From Mesorhizobium plurifarium (GTDB lineage Bacteria > Pseudomonadota > Alphaproteobacteria > Rhizobiales > Rhizobiaceae), in the NCBI GenBank assembly GCA_000824785.1, contig CCNB01000004.1, positions 355,900 through 419,899 of the forward strand: a stretch of 64,000 nt of DNA, written 5' to 3'. Numbering within the stretch: the stretch's first letter is position 1; the number at the start of each line of letters is the position of its first letter. The translations under genes were made by a program, and so were the position numbers. The notes under the pieces were generated by a model that was given only the letters and a program-made list of their open reading frames with translations, had not been told where the DNA came from and ran no database searches. Of the stretch, positions 61,958 to 64,000 are shown in pieces.

Positions 61958-62641
61958 TCAAAACCCAGCCTGATCCCTGAACAGCTCCGCATTATCGAGC
62001 TTCGAGACCTCGATCACCGCTTGCGTGCGGCTGTAGACGTTGAGCTTTCGGAGAATCTCCGAGACATGCGCTTTCACGGTGGTCTCGCCCACCTGCAGCT
62101 CATAGGCGATCTGCTTGTTCAGCATGCCCTGGCGCAGCATCTGCAGGACCCTGAGCTGCTGCGGCGTCAGCCTGGCCAGGCGCTGCACCATGTCGGCGCG
62201 GTCGGTGCTGTCGGGGTCCGGCGGCTGGCCCTCGTAGTTTTCCGGCACATAGACGGCGCCATCCATCACCGAGCGGATGGCGGCGGCGAGGTCGCTCTTC
62301 CTCGCCGATTTCGGGATGAAGCCGGCCGCGCCGTAGGACAGCGCCTCGGAGATGATCTTCGGTTCCTCATAGCCCGACACGATCACCACCGGCAGCCGCG
62401 GGTAGCGGGTCCTCAGTTGCAATAAACCCTCGAAGCCGTGCACGTCGGGCATGCTGAGATCGAGCAGCGCGAGATCGAACGGCTTGGCGTCGGCAAGAAG
62501 CTCGATCGCTTCCGCGATCGAGCGCGCCTCGACCGTGTCGACATCCGGATAGGCCATCTGCACGGCGCTGTGCAGCGCCTCGCGAAACAGCGGGTGGTCG
62601 TCGATGATCAGGAAGCGGGCGCGATCGCTGACGGAGGTCAT
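61958..62641 (-). CDS. NarL/LuxR-type response regulator
   Basis: 227 residues. Receiver domain with Asp14, Asp15 and acceptor Asp61 in LALLDLSMPDVHG; conserved Lys near residue 111 in GFIPKSARKSDL. C-terminal HTH of the LuxR type from about residue 155 (LTPQQLRVLQMLRQGMLNKQIAYEL, then VGETTVKAHVSEILRKL; quoted in parts). It is convergent with the hybrid kinase, ten bases between the stops, and is its likely partner. Target genes are unknown; the cox operon or genes outside the window are candidates. Confidence 0.9.
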   Translation of the reverse strand: MTSVSDRARFLIIDDHPLFREALHSAVQMAYPDVDTVEARSIAEAIELLADAKPFDLALLDLSMPDVHGFEGLLQLRTRYPRLPVVIVSGYEEPKIISEALSYGAAGFIPKSARKSDLAAAIRSVMDGAVYVPENYEGQPPDPDSTDRADMVQRLARLTPQQLRVLQMLRQGMLNKQIAYELQVGETTVKAHVSEILRKLNVYSRTQAVIEVSKLDNAELFRDQAGF

Positions 62642-62845
62642 TGCACGGGTTCAGGCATCGGTTCGTTTCGGCAGGCACAGGATAGTCCCGTGACCATGGC
62701 CAGATTATTGGCAAATAGTATACGCCCAATGATCCGGCGCATTGTCACTGAAACGACAGGCCGATGTATGGGGACGTCAGAGTCTTGCCCGCTCGGCAAA
62801 ATCGGCGGAAGGTGGGCGCGATTCATGCCAACACAGAGAAAAACC

Positions 62846-63540
<695 letters not shown>

Positions 63541-63544
<4 letters not shown>

Positions 63545-64000
63545 GCGACCTCGTCCTCCACAATTACTATCGCTCCTCCACCTCCTACCGGGTGCGGATC
63601 GCGCTGGTGATGAAGGGGCTGGACTACACCTATGTGCCGCATCATCTGCGCCATGGCGAGCATCTGGAGCCAGCCTATCTCGCCGTCAACCCGCAAGGTC
63701 TGGTGCCCGCGCTGGTGCTGGATGATGGTACGCTGCTGACCCAGTCGCTGGCGATCATCGAATATCTCGACGAGATCGAGCCCGAGCCGCCGCTGCTGCC
63801 GAAGGATGCGCTGGGTCGCGCGCGTGTCCGCATGCTGGCGCAGATGATCGCCTGCGACATCCACCCGGTGAACAATCTGCGCGTGCTGACCTCGCTGCGC
63901 ACCTTGTTCGGCGCCGGCGACCAGGACGTCGTCAACTGGTTCCGGCACTGGGTGAACGAAGGCTTCCAGCCGCTTGAAAAGATTCTCGCCTCCTCGCCCG
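63541..64000 (+). CDS. maiA: maleylacetoacetate/maleylpyruvate isomerase-like GST (3' end outside window)
   Basis: At least 153 residues, cut by the window end. Zeta-class glutathione S-transferase: NYYRSSTSYRVRIALVMKGL at the start, where SSTS takes the place of the usual SSCS motif, NPQGLVPALVLDDG with cis-proline, TQSLAIIEYLDE and the C-terminal domain start ARVRMLAQMIACDIHPVNNLRVL. It isomerises maleylacetoacetate or maleylpyruvate to the fumaryl form, the substrate of the FAH-family hydrolase immediately upstream. The stop and start overlap (ATGA). The loss of the SSCS cysteine is notable, since that Cys is conserved in many zeta GSTs but is not strictly needed. Confidence 0.88.

Overview
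The window is high-GC, densely packed chromosomal DNA from an alphaproteobacterium. It most resembles Mesorhizobium or a close relative in the Rhizobiales. The evidence is a periplasmic ExoR-type Sel1 protein beside ilvD, the block pcm - tolC - popZ - valS in one orientation, a form II CO-dehydrogenase (coxSLM) and several rhizobial-style amine catabolism modules. The genus is inferred from gene content; no rRNA lies in the window.

Layout. (1) 1-11.8 kb is core genome: exoR, ilvD, a FadL-like outer-membrane protein, valS, popZ, tolC, pcm, tRNA-Cys, a small membrane protein and tRNA-Asn. (2) 11.8-13.75 kb is gene-poor, with only a few small candidate genes, directly downstream of tRNA-Asn. (3) 13.75-47.1 kb is a continuous catabolic region of 29 protein genes for nitrogen compounds. 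It holds a HisC-like aminotransferase and a PuuE-like hydrolase; a minus-strand group of an orphan family-5 solute-binding protein, a dimethylglycine-dehydrogenase-like flavoprotein and an SMP-30 lactonase; a divergent LysR regulator; a nine-gene plus-strand operon (MmgE/PrpD, sarcosine-oxidase-like soxB-D-A-G, DapA-like, 2-hydroxyacid dehydrogenase, MttB-like, D-aminoacylase-like); a convergent seven-gene minus-strand operon (ridA, D-hydantoinase, D-carbamoylase, FrhB-like Fe-S protein, DAO flavoprotein, M20 carbamoylase, isochorismatase-like); and a plus-strand group (MFS, SDR, epimerase, second PuuE-like hydrolase, allantoinase-like protein, SDR). (4) 47.1-55.2 kb holds an EmrAB-type efflux pair, a cupin, cutC, a GNAT, an SRPBCC protein, an oxalate/formate-type MFS with its 38-residue companion, and an acyltransferase. 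(5) 55.4-64 kb holds coxM/coxL/coxS, a FIST sensor with a hybrid histidine kinase and a convergent LuxR-type response regulator, and a FAH-family hydrolase with a maleylacetoacetate-isomerase-like GST cut by the window end.

How the genes may work together (inference). The minus operon at 33.6-40.7 kb reads as a hydantoin-to-D-amino-acid-to-keto-acid route: D-hydantoinase opens the ring, D-carbamoylase releases the D-amino acid, a DAO-type flavoenzyme oxidises it, and RidA hydrolyses the imine. The convergent plus operon supplies N-demethylation (Sox-like complex, MttB-like protein) and further amide hydrolysis. Together with two PuuE-like and one AllB-like ring hydrolases, this suggests a dedicated route for an N-methylated, cyclic N-C-N compound (hydantoin, ureide or imide class) whose identity the sequence does not reveal. 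Several members have lost canonical metal ligands (SoxD, the AllB-like protein), so specialised chemistry is plausible. No insertion sequence, phage gene or CRISPR array was seen.
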